IMG/VR virus record: IMGVR_UViG_3300034066_001346
Coordinates: 1 to 64,000 of that record
Length of the DNA: 64,000 bases
Reading direction: 5' to 3' (one strand)
From: a virus
Made by a program: the position numbers and the translations under genes. The notes under the pieces are model-generated. The model was not told the DNA's origin and did no database searches. It was given only the letters and a program-made list of their open reading frames with translations. Shown in pieces: positions 54,719 through 63,605 of the stretch (positions are counted from its first letter, which is position 1; every line of letters starts with the position of its first letter).

Positions 54719-55507
54719 TTAAAATGTTAATCTCCATATGCCGTCACATTTAATACCGAAGGCCTGAACAGTTATTCTTTGATCTCCGTCTTCTATATCT
54801 ATTCCATGAGATATAGCATGAACAACTTTACTGTCCATGTGCAACATATCTCCAACAGAATACTCTACTAATTCTGGAGTATAGTTTGATACATGGTCTT
54901 CCATAAAACTTTTGTTGTAGTCTTTATTTTTAAACTCTATTTGCTTTATATAATCAGAATAAGAGTTGTTTGAGTAAATTCCTATATCTGGCTGGTCCCA
55001 AAGTATCATGCCAGCACCGCCAGCTGGCAGACTTATTGATAAAGTAAGAGAGATATAATTGCTATGATCAACCTCTGAATATCTTGATAAAGTATGTCTT
55101 ATTCTGCCAAAAGAGTTGTCTATGTGGACATTTACATTTTCTTTAAATAAATTATTGACAGTAAATCCATCTTTACCTCCATATATAAAAAATCCAGGGA
55201 TAGGCGAATCATCTAAAAATTGAGCAGCACCATAAATATCGCTAACTTTATTTATTATAGCATTGTAAAGAAAATCAAAATTTTTGCTAAGTAGGTTATT
55301 ATATAAAGCAACACTGGATAGGTACTCGTTGGATGGCGCCTCTCCGTTTTTAGGACCGTCTGCAAAAGCTGAAACTCCAAGGGTGTGCAGATTCTGTCCA
55401 GCAATAGTTCTTTCTATCCAGTATTCTTTTAGAGAGTTTACTGTGCTGGAAATACTTTTACACTCTTCTTTACTTAATATATTAACTTTTCCATACAGTG
55501 GATCCAT
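54719..55507 (-). CDS. 2OG-Fe(II) oxygenase
   Basis: 262 residues: NVNVHIDNSFG (HxD), GDMLHMDSKVVHAIS (distal His) and QRITVQAFG (Arg). Procollagen-lysyl-hydroxylase-like layout. Starts 1 nt overlapping another oxygenase gene, so the two are one unit. Substrate unknown. Confidence 0.8.
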   Translation of the reverse strand: MDPLYGKVNILSKEECKSISSTVNSLKEYWIERTIAGQNLHTLGVSAFADGPKNGEAPSNEYLSSVALYNNLLSKNFDFLYNAIINKVSDIYGAAQFLDDSPIPGFFIYGGKDGFTVNNLFKENVNVHIDNSFGRIRHTLSRYSEVDHSNYISLTLSISLPAGGAGMILWDQPDIGIYSNNSYSDYIKQIEFKNKDYNKSFMEDHVSNYTPELVEYSVGDMLHMDSKVVHAISHGIDIEDGDQRITVQAFGIKCDGIWRLTF

Positions 55508-56472
55508 TACATTGTTCTGCCGTCTACGTAAGAATCATCCTCTGCTTTAATAAACACCTTAATTGCTGGTGCTGTTGGCATTAACTTTTTACCCTCAATA
55601 TGTACTTCTCTATCTCTTTTACCTGCACTAACATCAATCTGTATGGCCTCTTCATTAATTCTATTCCACTCTTCGGCACCGTACTTTTCAACATTATCAA
55701 ACCATTCCTTTGATCCTGGGTGATCCCATAATGCAAATACACGTACAAAAACTTTGTGGTTACCTTCCTTTACAGCAAGTGCTGAGTGGAAGTAGGGTTC
55801 TCCTGAAGGGAAAACTGTGAGGTCTCCAAACTTTGGCTTGTATGTTATAAGTTTATTATCAACTTCACTTAAAAATTGAAGGTCTCCACCTTCGTAATCA
55901 TCGTTGACATACATTGTTATTGTAATAATTTGCTGAGTTCGTGGGCTTCCGTTTCTGTGCTCATGAGTATCTGTATGGAAACCAATTGCAAAATCTTTTT
56001 CTGGCTTGTTATCATGCTTTAATATCTCAATAACACTGTAGAACATCCTTGTTGCCTTATCATTGTTAATGTTCCAATTATCAATATACTCAGGCCAGTA
56101 TCCTGAATCTGACCATTCATCAATATAGTCTTTAAAGACTTCTCCAAATACCTGGTAAAGCTTTTCTCTGAAGTCATATAAGAATATAAGGTTTTCGTCT
56201 TCTAGGCCTTCTGGCTTTTTTGTAAAATTAAAAAAAGTTTTCTTGCCAAACGTATGCCATGGGACCCAATTGTTTAATGGACTATCCTTTTGCTCTTCTA
56301 GTGGAAGAACGCCATGATCATCTTTTCTCATTGACTCTTCTTCATTTGTTATTTCTATTCCAGAAATATCTGTATCATACATCTGTAGTAATGAGTAGAA
56401 TCTCTGAAGCTCTTCTTTACTAAACAAATCTTTATAAACTACAACTTGTGGCATTACTGTATATTTTTTCAT
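55507..56472 (-). CDS. 2OG-Fe(II) oxygenase
   Basis: 321 residues from MKKYTVMPQV (ATG 56472 after GGAGGAAA): IGFHTDTHEHR (HxD), YVNDDYEGGDLQFL, YKPKFGDLTVFPS, PYFHSALAV (His), VFVRVFALW (Arg). P4H-type. Overlaps the 54719 oxygenase. Confidence 0.85.
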   Translation of the reverse strand: MKKYTVMPQVVVYKDLFSKEELQRFYSLLQMYDTDISGIEITNEEESMRKDDHGVLPLEEQKDSPLNNWVPWHTFGKKTFFNFTKKPEGLEDENLIFLYDFREKLYQVFGEVFKDYIDEWSDSGYWPEYIDNWNINNDKATRMFYSVIEILKHDNKPEKDFAIGFHTDTHEHRNGSPRTQQIITITMYVNDDYEGGDLQFLSEVDNKLITYKPKFGDLTVFPSGEPYFHSALAVKEGNHKVFVRVFALWDHPGSKEWFDNVEKYGAEEWNRINEEAIQIDVSAGKRDREVHIEGKKLMPTAPAIKVFIKAEDDSYVDGRTM

Positions 56473-56771
56473 TGATTTTCCTCCCAGAAATTTATTAATT
56501 CTTCTAAAACTGACCACTCTATTATACCAAGCCTTACTTTAGACTGTTCGCCAAGTATTACTTTTAGGGCTGGGTGCATGTCTCTATTTACCTTAAACGT
56601 ATCAGTGCAAATCTTTGCCCATACGTCTTTATTTAAAGCAAAGGATCTTGAAGCCTCTTTATAGTCTACTAAGAACTGATTCCATTGGGCATCACCTTTT
56701 TGATAATCCCCACGTCCGCTATTTTTTTGAGCTTTTGCCCCATCACGTTTTACCTCTGCTCTTTCTGACAT
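56469..56771 (-). CDS. Possible nuclease-like protein
   Basis: 100 residues: NSGRGDYQKGDAQWNQFLVDYKEA looks like a G-D...D-Y-K core of PD-(D/E)XK nucleases, then KICTDTFKVNRDMHPALKVILG. Beside recA. A resolvase or endonuclease is possible; family not certain. Confidence 0.5.
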   Translation of the reverse strand: MSERAEVKRDGAKAQKNSGRGDYQKGDAQWNQFLVDYKEASRSFALNKDVWAKICTDTFKVNRDMHPALKVILGEQSKVRLGIIEWSVLEELINFWEENQ

Positions 56772-56968
56772 TATCCAACCTGTATTGAATTCTCATGCCC
56801 ATCGCTGCATTTCCATGTCAGCAAAAGTTTTTTTGAGTCCCATAGAGCACCGTCAACATTTAGATCACACTTAGAGCATGGCCTAATCCCATCCAGACTC
56901 TCAATATCTGCGTTATCTGGAACAAATTGTTTGTCTGGCTTATTTAAAAACTCATTAAGATTTGGCAT
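56771..56968 (-). CDS. Small zinc protein
   Basis: 65 residues: CSKCDLN and CSDGH, zinc-ribbon half sites. Overlaps recA end by 14 nt. Not recognised. Confidence 0.6.
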   Translation of the reverse strand: MPNLNEFLNKPDKQFVPDNADIESLDGIRPCSKCDLNVDGALWDSKKLLLTWKCSDGHENSIQVG

Positions 56969-57959
56969 TTATTTCCTTAATTAATTTTTCTACCACATCT
57001 GGGTTTTCTCTAAGATAAGCGACAGCTTTTGCTCTACCCTGGAATCTTTCCTCATTAATGGTATACCATGCACCACCCTTTTCAATTATTCCACACATCT
57101 CTGCAACATCTAGGGTTTCTCCGACCTGATCTACACCCAAAGACTCGCCTTGGTAATAAAAATCATACTGACCTGAAAGATTTGGTGGACCCAACTTATT
57201 GTAATCTATAATCCAATTTACTGGCCTACCTACTCTTTGCTCAATAATTTTATCTCCAACTTTAACGCCTGACTTAATAGCATTAGCCTCAGCTTCGCTA
57301 GACCAAAGTTTAATGACAGTAGAGGAGAAAAATTTAACCGCCATGCCGCCCGTAGGGATATGGCTTGCATGCATGCTGCCAAACTGATTGCGCTGCTGAG
57401 AAATAAGAACGAGTAGCGTATTTTTATTTGCGTAATTAAGCATCTTAACTGCATGAGTCATGTCCTTTGCTTCTGCACCGATTTGCTTAGTATCCTGCAA
57501 ATCTTTCATTTCATTGCCGTCTTTTTCAAAATAGATCGCTGGGAGAAGTGCAGAAATAGAATCAACAACAATTATATCTACGCCAGCATTCATAAGCTTT
57601 GTTGCAACATCAACCATATCATTTACTGTTTTTGCTGGAGAGTGTATTAATGACTTTGAGTCTACTCCCAAAGACTCTGCCCAGTCTGGATCATATGAAT
57701 CTTCAGAGTCAATCCAAGCACAAGTCTTTCCTTCTTTTTGAGCAAGTGCAATCATTTGTAAACAAAATGAAGACTTTCCAGCAGATTTATTTCCCCATAT
57801 AAGGGTTTGTCTTCCGTAGCCAAGGCCTCCCTTTAATGCCATGTTAAGGCCAATGCTTGGGGTTTTCTGTCTATCTACTTTAACATTTTGTGCTGATTGA
57901 ACTCTTGCTCTAGTTTTTGGATCTAGTTTTGCTAGTATATCGTCTATCAAAATTGTCAT
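56955..57959 (-). CDS. recA: RecA recombinase
   Basis: 334 residues: Walker A GNKSAGKS (56-63), DIIVVDSISALLP (Walker B), LISQQRNQFG (L2-like loop), GGMAVKFFSS. Strand exchange for repair and concatemer formation. Shorter than host RecA, lacking the acidic tail. Confidence 0.93.
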   Translation of the reverse strand: MTILIDDILAKLDPKTRARVQSAQNVKVDRQKTPSIGLNMALKGGLGYGRQTLIWGNKSAGKSSFCLQMIALAQKEGKTCAWIDSEDSYDPDWAESLGVDSKSLIHSPAKTVNDMVDVATKLMNAGVDIIVVDSISALLPAIYFEKDGNEMKDLQDTKQIGAEAKDMTHAVKMLNYANKNTLLVLISQQRNQFGSMHASHIPTGGMAVKFFSSTVIKLWSSEAEANAIKSGVKVGDKIIEQRVGRPVNWIIDYNKLGPPNLSGQYDFYYQGESLGVDQVGETLDVAEMCGIIEKGGAWYTINEERFQGRAKAVAYLRENPDVVEKLIKEINAKS

Positions 57960-57988
57960 ATTAACCTTCTCTTTGTATCAGTATATCA

Positions 57989-58357
57989 TTAAAATAAATT
58001 GCCGTGAAGTCTTGGTCTGTTAGAATTTATATCCATCTTCTTAAATAGCTGTTCGTCTAAGCTTGTATCTATTAGTCCGCCGTTCATCATTGCTGCATAT
58101 AAATCTAAAAGACGAATAATTACATCAGCCATTTCTTCTACAATCTTTTCAGACCCATGATTTTTTCGAATAGCCTCTAAAACTTCAGTTACTTCGGAAT
58201 GAACTAAAGCAAGTTTGTTACCTAGCTTATCGTGATTTACTGGGCCTTCCCAAAAACCTTTTTCTATTGCTGTCTCGTGAAGTACAGCTGCCAAGGCATC
58301 GAGACCATTGTCTGTAACCATGTATACGCCGTGATCACCATTATTCATTTGCTGCAT
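57989..58357 (-). CDS. MazG-like nucleotide pyrophosphohydrolase
   Basis: About 122 residues: KLALVHSEVTEVLEAIRK and VEEMADVIIRLLDLY, the E-x-E and E-x-x-D pairs of the all-alpha NTP-pyrophosphatase fold. May lower (p)ppGpp or clean dNTP pools. Start uncertain (58357 or 58348). Confidence 0.85.
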   Translation of the reverse strand: MQQMNNGDHGVYMVTDNGLDALAAVLHETAIEKGFWEGPVNHDKLGNKLALVHSEVTEVLEAIRKNHGSEKIVEEMADVIIRLLDLYAAMMNGGLIDTSLDEQLFKKMDINSNRPRLHGNLF

Positions 58358-58559
58358 TCTTTTCCTTAAGCTTAAACACAAATGTCTGTTCATCTGAATT
58401 ATATTCAACCTCTAGCTCTTTATCTTCATTTGCTGAATCTAAAAAGGTTAGAACTGGTATTTTTATCTCTTTAACTGTTTCCATTATTGCAACCAAAACT
58501 TTACTAAGGCTCATTTCTTGAAACAGTTCTTCGGGGGTCTTACTTGTATCGTTAGTCAT
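58341..58559 (-). CDS. Small relative of the IRSKW paralogues
   Basis: 72 residues from MTNDTSKTPE (GGAG site). Its SLSKVLVAIMETVKEIKIP.LTFL matches the first helix of the two genes that follow upstream. Likely truncated copy. Confidence 0.55.
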   Translation of the reverse strand: MTNDTSKTPEELFQEMSLSKVLVAIMETVKEIKIPVLTFLDSANEDKELEVEYNSDEQTFVFKLKEKNAANE

Positions 58560-58908
58560 TTCTATCACTCCATTTTGATCTTATACAAACGTATCCAAAT
58601 ACGCCGTCGTCTTGCATGTTTCTTTCACCTTCTTCTTTTGAAACAATCTTCATTGTAATTTCGTCATTTTTATTTTCATAGTATTCAACTTGGACATAGC
58701 CTCCAGTTGATTTAATGTAATCCATATAGCCATCTTCATATGGCCAGTACTTTACATTCTCACGTATCTCATCATATTTAATAAGCATGTCAAACGACTC
58801 CCTTGGAATTTTAACTCCGTCAAGGCTTTTTAAAATCAAAGACAGCATGCTAGAACTATTAAATCTATCTTTTATAGATATTACTGTTTGAAGAGGGCTT
58901 TCGCTCAC
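58552..58908 (-). CDS. IRSKW-type protein, copy 1
   Basis: 118 residues: FNSSSMLSLILKSLDGVKIPR, YWPYEDGYMDYIKSTGG, EEGERN, GYVCIRSKW. Clear paralogue of 58905-59276. Between dnaE and mazG. Function unknown. Confidence 0.65.
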   Translation of the reverse strand: MSESPLQTVISIKDRFNSSSMLSLILKSLDGVKIPRESFDMLIKYDEIRENVKYWPYEDGYMDYIKSTGGYVQVEYYENKNDEITMKIVSKEEGERNMQDDGVFGYVCIRSKWSDRND

Positions 58909-59276
58909 TGGTTACTCCACTTTGATCTAATAGGAATATATCCCATGTATTGTCCAGTCTGAATTAATCTTTCTCCCTCTTCTCTGGAAGCTAAATGAAA
59001 ATAAAACGAATCGGTTTCTTGGTCAAATTTAACCATTACCGCCTCGCCATTTTCTTTTAAGTAATCAATAAATCCAGCCTCGTACGGATACTGCTTAATA
59101 TTCTTATCAACCATAGGATAGTCTAGCATCCCAAGAGCAGACTCTCTTGAAATATTTACCGTCTTCAGATGATTAAGTATTCCAGAAAGCATTGTTGAGC
59201 TATTTAATCTATGAAATATTTCAGTAGCAGAATCTTGTCGCTCTTCATAAATTTCTCTAGTTGTCTTTTCTGTCAT
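58905..59276 (-). CDS. IRSKW-type protein, copy 2
   Basis: 123 residues: LNSSTMLSGILNHLKTVNISR, YPYEAGFIDYLKENGE, EEGERL, GYIPIRSKW. Tandem paralogue, coupled to dnaE by 4-nt overlap. May be a polymerase accessory; unproven. Confidence 0.65.
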   Translation of the reverse strand: MTEKTTREIYEERQDSATEIFHRLNSSTMLSGILNHLKTVNISRESALGMLDYPMVDKNIKQYPYEAGFIDYLKENGEAVMVKFDQETDSFYFHLASREEGERLIQTGQYMGYIPIRSKWSNQ

Positions 59277-62200
59277 TTTATTTCCTTTACATTTAATGTG
59301 CCATCATCTAATTTAGCTAGCACAACCTTACATTTCATACCTTCACGCATTTTTGCAAGTGACATCTTATACATTGTTGGGAATGCAATAACTCGTGTTA
59401 ATTCTTTTTCACCGTTAGATAATACTATATGGCTCATCATTTTACCAGCCTTAGTTTTATACGGAGTAAAGTTAATAACCATGTACTCATCTTCCTCTAA
59501 GTCATATTCTTTTCTATATAAATAATCTACAAAGAGGTCTGGGGCATCTGGACTAATATCTTTAACATTAACATATCTAGCAATGCGATTATCTCCAACT
59601 AATATAAAGTACATTTGGTTTGGCTCAATTTGAGTATCCTCATGATGGAATAATCCAACAGTACCGCTTTCATCTACAAGCTCTACTCTTGCCCAGCCAG
59701 CTCCACGTTTAATGCTCTTAACCATTCCAAACATAACAAATGATCCAAGATCATCGAAGTCCTCGATAGGCCTTGCCTGTGCTTTAATTCTTGGTGGTAT
59801 TCCCTCTAAATTAAAAGTAGGTATGCCCAAATATTCATAGTAATTATCTTTCTCATTGCCACCTCTAGGATTATCAGTAAAAGCAGCACCACCAATTGAA
59901 TTTAATGCGGCAATTGCTCTGCTATTAATTCCACTTCCTTTTTTAGAAGCCTTGTCAATAAAATCTGAGTAGTCTGCAAATGGTCTTTTATCTAGTATCT
60001 TGTTAGCAATACTGTCTGAAATAAATTTAATTTCAGCCAAGCCAAATATAATTGAATTATCTTTTAAAGAAAAATATATGTCTGATTCATTTACATGTGG
60101 CAACTTAATTTTAAGACCCAGGCGCTTAGCCTCAATTAAATATTCTGTTCTTGCGTCTTTGTCATTTTCGTTTTTAAGAATTGAAAACATAAACTCAAGA
60201 GGATAATAGGACTTAAGCCAAGCAGTATAATAACTAAGCATAGAGTAAGCAACAGCATGGGAGCGGTTAAAAGAATAACCAGCATGAGCCTCAAAGTCAT
60301 GCCAAAGCTGCTCTGCTTTTTTCTGAGTAATTTGCTTTGAAGCCCCAGCAATAAACTGATCTTTGAATTGGTCAAACTCTTTTGCATCTTTTTTCTTTCC
60401 AATAATCTTGCGGACCTTATCAGCCTCTGACCAAGACATACCTCCTAGGTATACGCAGGCTTGCATAACCTGCTCCTGATATATAATAACACCATATGTA
60501 TTCTCAGTAAACTCTTTCATAATCACATGGCTATAATCAACTGCTTCTTTACCGTGCTTACGGTTAATGTATGCAGCACCCACTGTATTCATGGCTCCTG
60601 GGCGAACTAAAGCATTTGATGCAACTAAGTCTTCAAACTTATCTACGCCCATCTTCATTAAAAGATTTGTATACGGAGTTGCTTCCGCCTGAAATACACC
60701 CTTGGTGTATCCTTCGCTTAACATTTTATAAACTTTGGGGTCATCCATAGTAAGATCGGAAAGGTTGATGTCTTTACCAGATCTTTCCTTAATAGATTGA
60801 AGCGTATCTGAGATTACTGATAAAGTCTTAAGTCCTAGCGCATCTAGTTTAATAAGACCTATATCGGCAACCGTATCCATATCGTATGCGACGACTGGAA
60901 TTCTTCCAGATACTTTATCTTGTGAATCTTCACGAGACTCAACTGGCGCATAGTTTCTTAAATCATCTTTTGCTACAACCACTCCAGCTGCGTGTACTCC
61001 AACTGATCTGATGCGGCCACGCAATCTTTCGGCAAGCCAGACTACCTCTGGGTACCTTGCTCTAAAATCTTTTGTATTCGGGGAATCCATAAAATCTTCG
61101 AAGGTGTCTACAGTTTTTAGTGCACGGTTTACTTCTTGAAGTGGAACCATGAATACACGAGCAGCATCACGAACAACACCCTTATCTTTAAAATAAGTGT
61201 AAGTTGAAATTGAAGCTACGTGCTTAAACTTTTTCTTTAGATATTCTTTAACTTCTTTTCTGCGACGGTCTTCAAAGTCGGTATCAATATCTGGAAAATC
61301 ATTTCGCTCTGGATTAATGAATCGAAAGAAAAGTAAGTCATATTTAATTGGGTCAACATCTGTAATTCCTAATGAATAACAAACTAAAGATCCAGCAGCA
61401 GAACCACGTCCTGGCCCAACCTTAATATTATTTTCTTTAGCCCAATTAATCATATCGGCGATTACTAAGAAATATGAGGCGAAGTTCTTTGAGGCAATTA
61501 CGGCTAGCTCTTCTTCTACACGAGCCACATAAATATCATCTGAAGCCTTCTGAAGCCTCTCTAAGCCCCGATAAGCCAACTCCCTAAGCTTCTCATCGGC
61601 ATCTGTTTTTGGGACGGGCAGAAGGTCAAGATTTTGATTAAAGTCATAATCACTAACCTTATTAGCAATCTCCATAGTATTTTCATATATATCAGTACGG
61701 CTAATTCCAGCCTTATTAAAGTCAGATTCAATTTCTGAGCGTGACTGAATAAATAGATTATAATCTTGAAATGAAATTCTACGATCTGGATAAAGATAAT
61801 TAAATCTATCTAACATATCCTTCATATTACGAGACATATCAAAGTCAGCATCTTTATCAAACTTAGGAGATGTGGATAGAATCAATAATGCTTCTTCTAA
61901 TATTCTATCCTCTTCTTTAGCAAAGTGAGCGTCTCCTGTCGCTACCGCCTTAATTTTTAATTCATCTGCTAATTTTAATAAGGTCGAGTTGATTTCATGG
62001 GGGTTATGTGATTGTACTTCCACGTAGAAATCTTCCATAAAGATTTGTTTAAAATCTTGAAGTATAAGCTTGGCTTCTGATAGTTCGCCCTTTTCGATGC
62101 ATTTACTAATAAGTCCATTAAGACATCCACTAAGTACAATAATACCTTCCGCATATTCTTTTAAAACCTCTCTGTCAATTCTTGGCTTGTGATAAAATCC

Positions 62201-62542
62201 TTCGTTCCATGCAAGTTCCTGCAAAATATTTATATTCTCTAAGCCCTTTTTATTTTTAGCTAGAAGAATAATATGATTGTATGCCTGAATAGATTTATCT
62301 GTTTTTGATGAACGGTCAAATCTATCTGTTGGAGATATGTATGCTTCTACTCCAAGTATGGGTTTTATCCCCAATTCTTTTGCAGCAATCTGCATATCTC
62401 TATGGGAAGATAAAGTTCCATGATCTGTAATTGCAATTGCTGTCTGACCAGCATCCAATGCTGCTTGGCATAGTTCTTTTGGAGAATTTAGTCCATCCAT
62501 TAATGAATAATAAGAGTGGACGTGCAAGTGTGTAAAACTCAT
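59273..62542 (-). CDS. dnaE: DNA polymerase III alpha subunit (DnaE-type)
   Basis: 1089 residues: PHP domain (FTHLHVHSYYSLMDG, ITDHGTLSSH), catalytic block GPGRGSAAGSLVCYSLGITD and NDFPDIDTDFEDRRR with paired Asp, later GVHAAGVVVAKDD, fingers, HhH and OB-like end. A C-family replicative polymerase of nearly full length. No clamp or loader gene in the window; it probably uses host partners. Confidence 0.93.
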   Translation of the reverse strand: MSFTHLHVHSYYSLMDGLNSPKELCQAALDAGQTAIAITDHGTLSSHRDMQIAAKELGIKPILGVEAYISPTDRFDRSSKTDKSIQAYNHIILLAKNKKGLENINILQELAWNEGFYHKPRIDREVLKEYAEGIIVLSGCLNGLISKCIEKGELSEAKLILQDFKQIFMEDFYVEVQSHNPHEINSTLLKLADELKIKAVATGDAHFAKEEDRILEEALLILSTSPKFDKDADFDMSRNMKDMLDRFNYLYPDRRISFQDYNLFIQSRSEIESDFNKAGISRTDIYENTMEIANKVSDYDFNQNLDLLPVPKTDADEKLRELAYRGLERLQKASDDIYVARVEEELAVIASKNFASYFLVIADMINWAKENNIKVGPGRGSAAGSLVCYSLGITDVDPIKYDLLFFRFINPERNDFPDIDTDFEDRRRKEVKEYLKKKFKHVASISTYTYFKDKGVVRDAARVFMVPLQEVNRALKTVDTFEDFMDSPNTKDFRARYPEVVWLAERLRGRIRSVGVHAAGVVVAKDDLRNYAPVESREDSQDKVSGRIPVVAYDMDTVADIGLIKLDALGLKTLSVISDTLQSIKERSGKDINLSDLTMDDPKVYKMLSEGYTKGVFQAEATPYTNLLMKMGVDKFEDLVASNALVRPGAMNTVGAAYINRKHGKEAVDYSHVIMKEFTENTYGVIIYQEQVMQACVYLGGMSWSEADKVRKIIGKKKDAKEFDQFKDQFIAGASKQITQKKAEQLWHDFEAHAGYSFNRSHAVAYSMLSYYTAWLKSYYPLEFMFSILKNENDKDARTEYLIEAKRLGLKIKLPHVNESDIYFSLKDNSIIFGLAEIKFISDSIANKILDKRPFADYSDFIDKASKKGSGINSRAIAALNSIGGAAFTDNPRGGNEKDNYYEYLGIPTFNLEGIPPRIKAQARPIEDFDDLGSFVMFGMVKSIKRGAGWARVELVDESGTVGLFHHEDTQIEPNQMYFILVGDNRIARYVNVKDISPDAPDLFVDYLYRKEYDLEEDEYMVINFTPYKTKAGKMMSHIVLSNGEKELTRVIAFPTMYKMSLAKMREGMKCKVVLAKLDDGTLNVKEIK

Positions 62543-62749
62543 TTAGTATCCGCCCTGACATTCATTTCTAGTATGATAAAGTCTAATCTTTGTCATAACC
62601 TTTTTATTTGGTGCATATAAATCTTCATTACAGCATAAGCAATTCATGTGCCACTCTTGTGCAAAGAAATCGTAGAGCATGCCTTTAAAATCTTTATACT
62701 TGTTTGACACAAATGTATCAAATGGGTCTGGTATCTCTAAGTTAATCAT
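62543..62749 (-). CDS. Small zinc protein
   Basis: 68 residues: CLCCNEDLYAPN...C, DPFDTFVSNKYKDFKGMLYD. 1 nt upstream of dnaE. AACGGCGGA ribosome site. Not recognised. Confidence 0.6.
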   Translation of the reverse strand: MINLEIPDPFDTFVSNKYKDFKGMLYDFFAQEWHMNCLCCNEDLYAPNKKVMTKIRLYHTRNECQGGY

Positions 62750-62769
62750 TTCCGCCGTTTTCTATTATG

Positions 62770-62842
62770 TACCAAAGGTGGGATTCGAACCCACGCTGTA
62801 TAGATTTTAAGTCTACCGCCTCTACCGCTGGGCTACTCTGGC
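62770..62842 (-). tRNA. tRNA-Leu (UAA) with short variable loop
   Basis: Acceptor GCCAGAG/CTTTGGT, anticodon stem GTAGA/TCTAT with loop CTTAAAA, 5-nt variable loop ACAGC, T arm GTGGGTTCGAATCCCAC, A73. Bacterial tRNA-Leu normally has a long variable arm. Confidence 0.8.
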
Positions 62843-62875
62843 CTAAGAGGGCAGATTGCTCTGCCCTCCGCCAAA

Positions 62876-63550
62876 TTATAACCAGTCTAGGCTACTGTTT
62901 GTTGATGAGTCAGAAGACTCTTGTCCAGATTCTCCGTTAAAGAAAGCTTCCTGTTCAGTATAAGGCATATCACGAACAGCGGTTTCTTCAAGCTTATACA
63001 ACTCTAATGAAGATGAGTCAAAGTCTGATTCATCTTTTGCTAAAGGAATGATAGTATAGCTTGTATCTGTCTTTGTGCCAGAACGTTTAATACGCCACAT
63101 TAGGTTTGTAATGCTACCCATTTCTCCAGCGTATTCAATTAATGTTGGTGTTACTGTCTTTCCGCTAGAACCCTGTGAAAGAATTGCAACATAAGGTTCC
63201 TCTTTGCCATCGTCTACTAAAACATTAATGTAAAGTCGTGAACGACCTTTCCAACCTGCCTTGTAATCTTTGCGATGTTGTTCACAGCCATAGCACTTGC
63301 CCTGATCTTCCATTGAGCATAGCGCCTTGCGGCGATAGTCTTTAGGGTTTGTGTGTTCTACTGCAATAAAGCCAAGTCCGTTCTTTTCATTGTAACTTGG
63401 TGAATCTGGATCAAGCTCCTGTAAGAAGCGAATCTTAACGCTTTCTGTATCTTCTAGCTTAACCCAACGTGCTTTAGTTCCTTCGCCACCTGATGACTGT
63501 GGCTTATCCATTACTTTGTTTAGGTCTTTTAATCCCTTAACGATACCCAT
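62876..63550 (-). CDS. gp32-like single-stranded DNA-binding protein
   Basis: 224 residues: VKIRFLQEL...NPKDYRRKALCSMEDQGKCYGCEQ zinc site, YINVLVDDG strand, and a Ser/Asp/Glu-rich tail ending LDWL. The C...CxxC insert in an OB fold and acidic tail match T4 gp32-like SSBs. It complements the small SSB at 27631. Next to primase and DnaE. Confidence 0.7.
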   Translation of the reverse strand: MGIVKGLKDLNKVMDKPQSSGGEGTKARWVKLEDTESVKIRFLQELDPDSPSYNEKNGLGFIAVEHTNPKDYRRKALCSMEDQGKCYGCEQHRKDYKAGWKGRSRLYINVLVDDGKEEPYVAILSQGSSGKTVTPTLIEYAGEMGSITNLMWRIKRSGTKTDTSYTIIPLAKDESDFDSSSLELYKLEETAVRDMPYTEQEAFFNGESGQESSDSSTNSSLDWL

Positions 63551-63605
63551 TTATATCCTCTTTTCATATAGTTGACAGTATATATCTGTCTGTATTGCTA
63601 TTATA

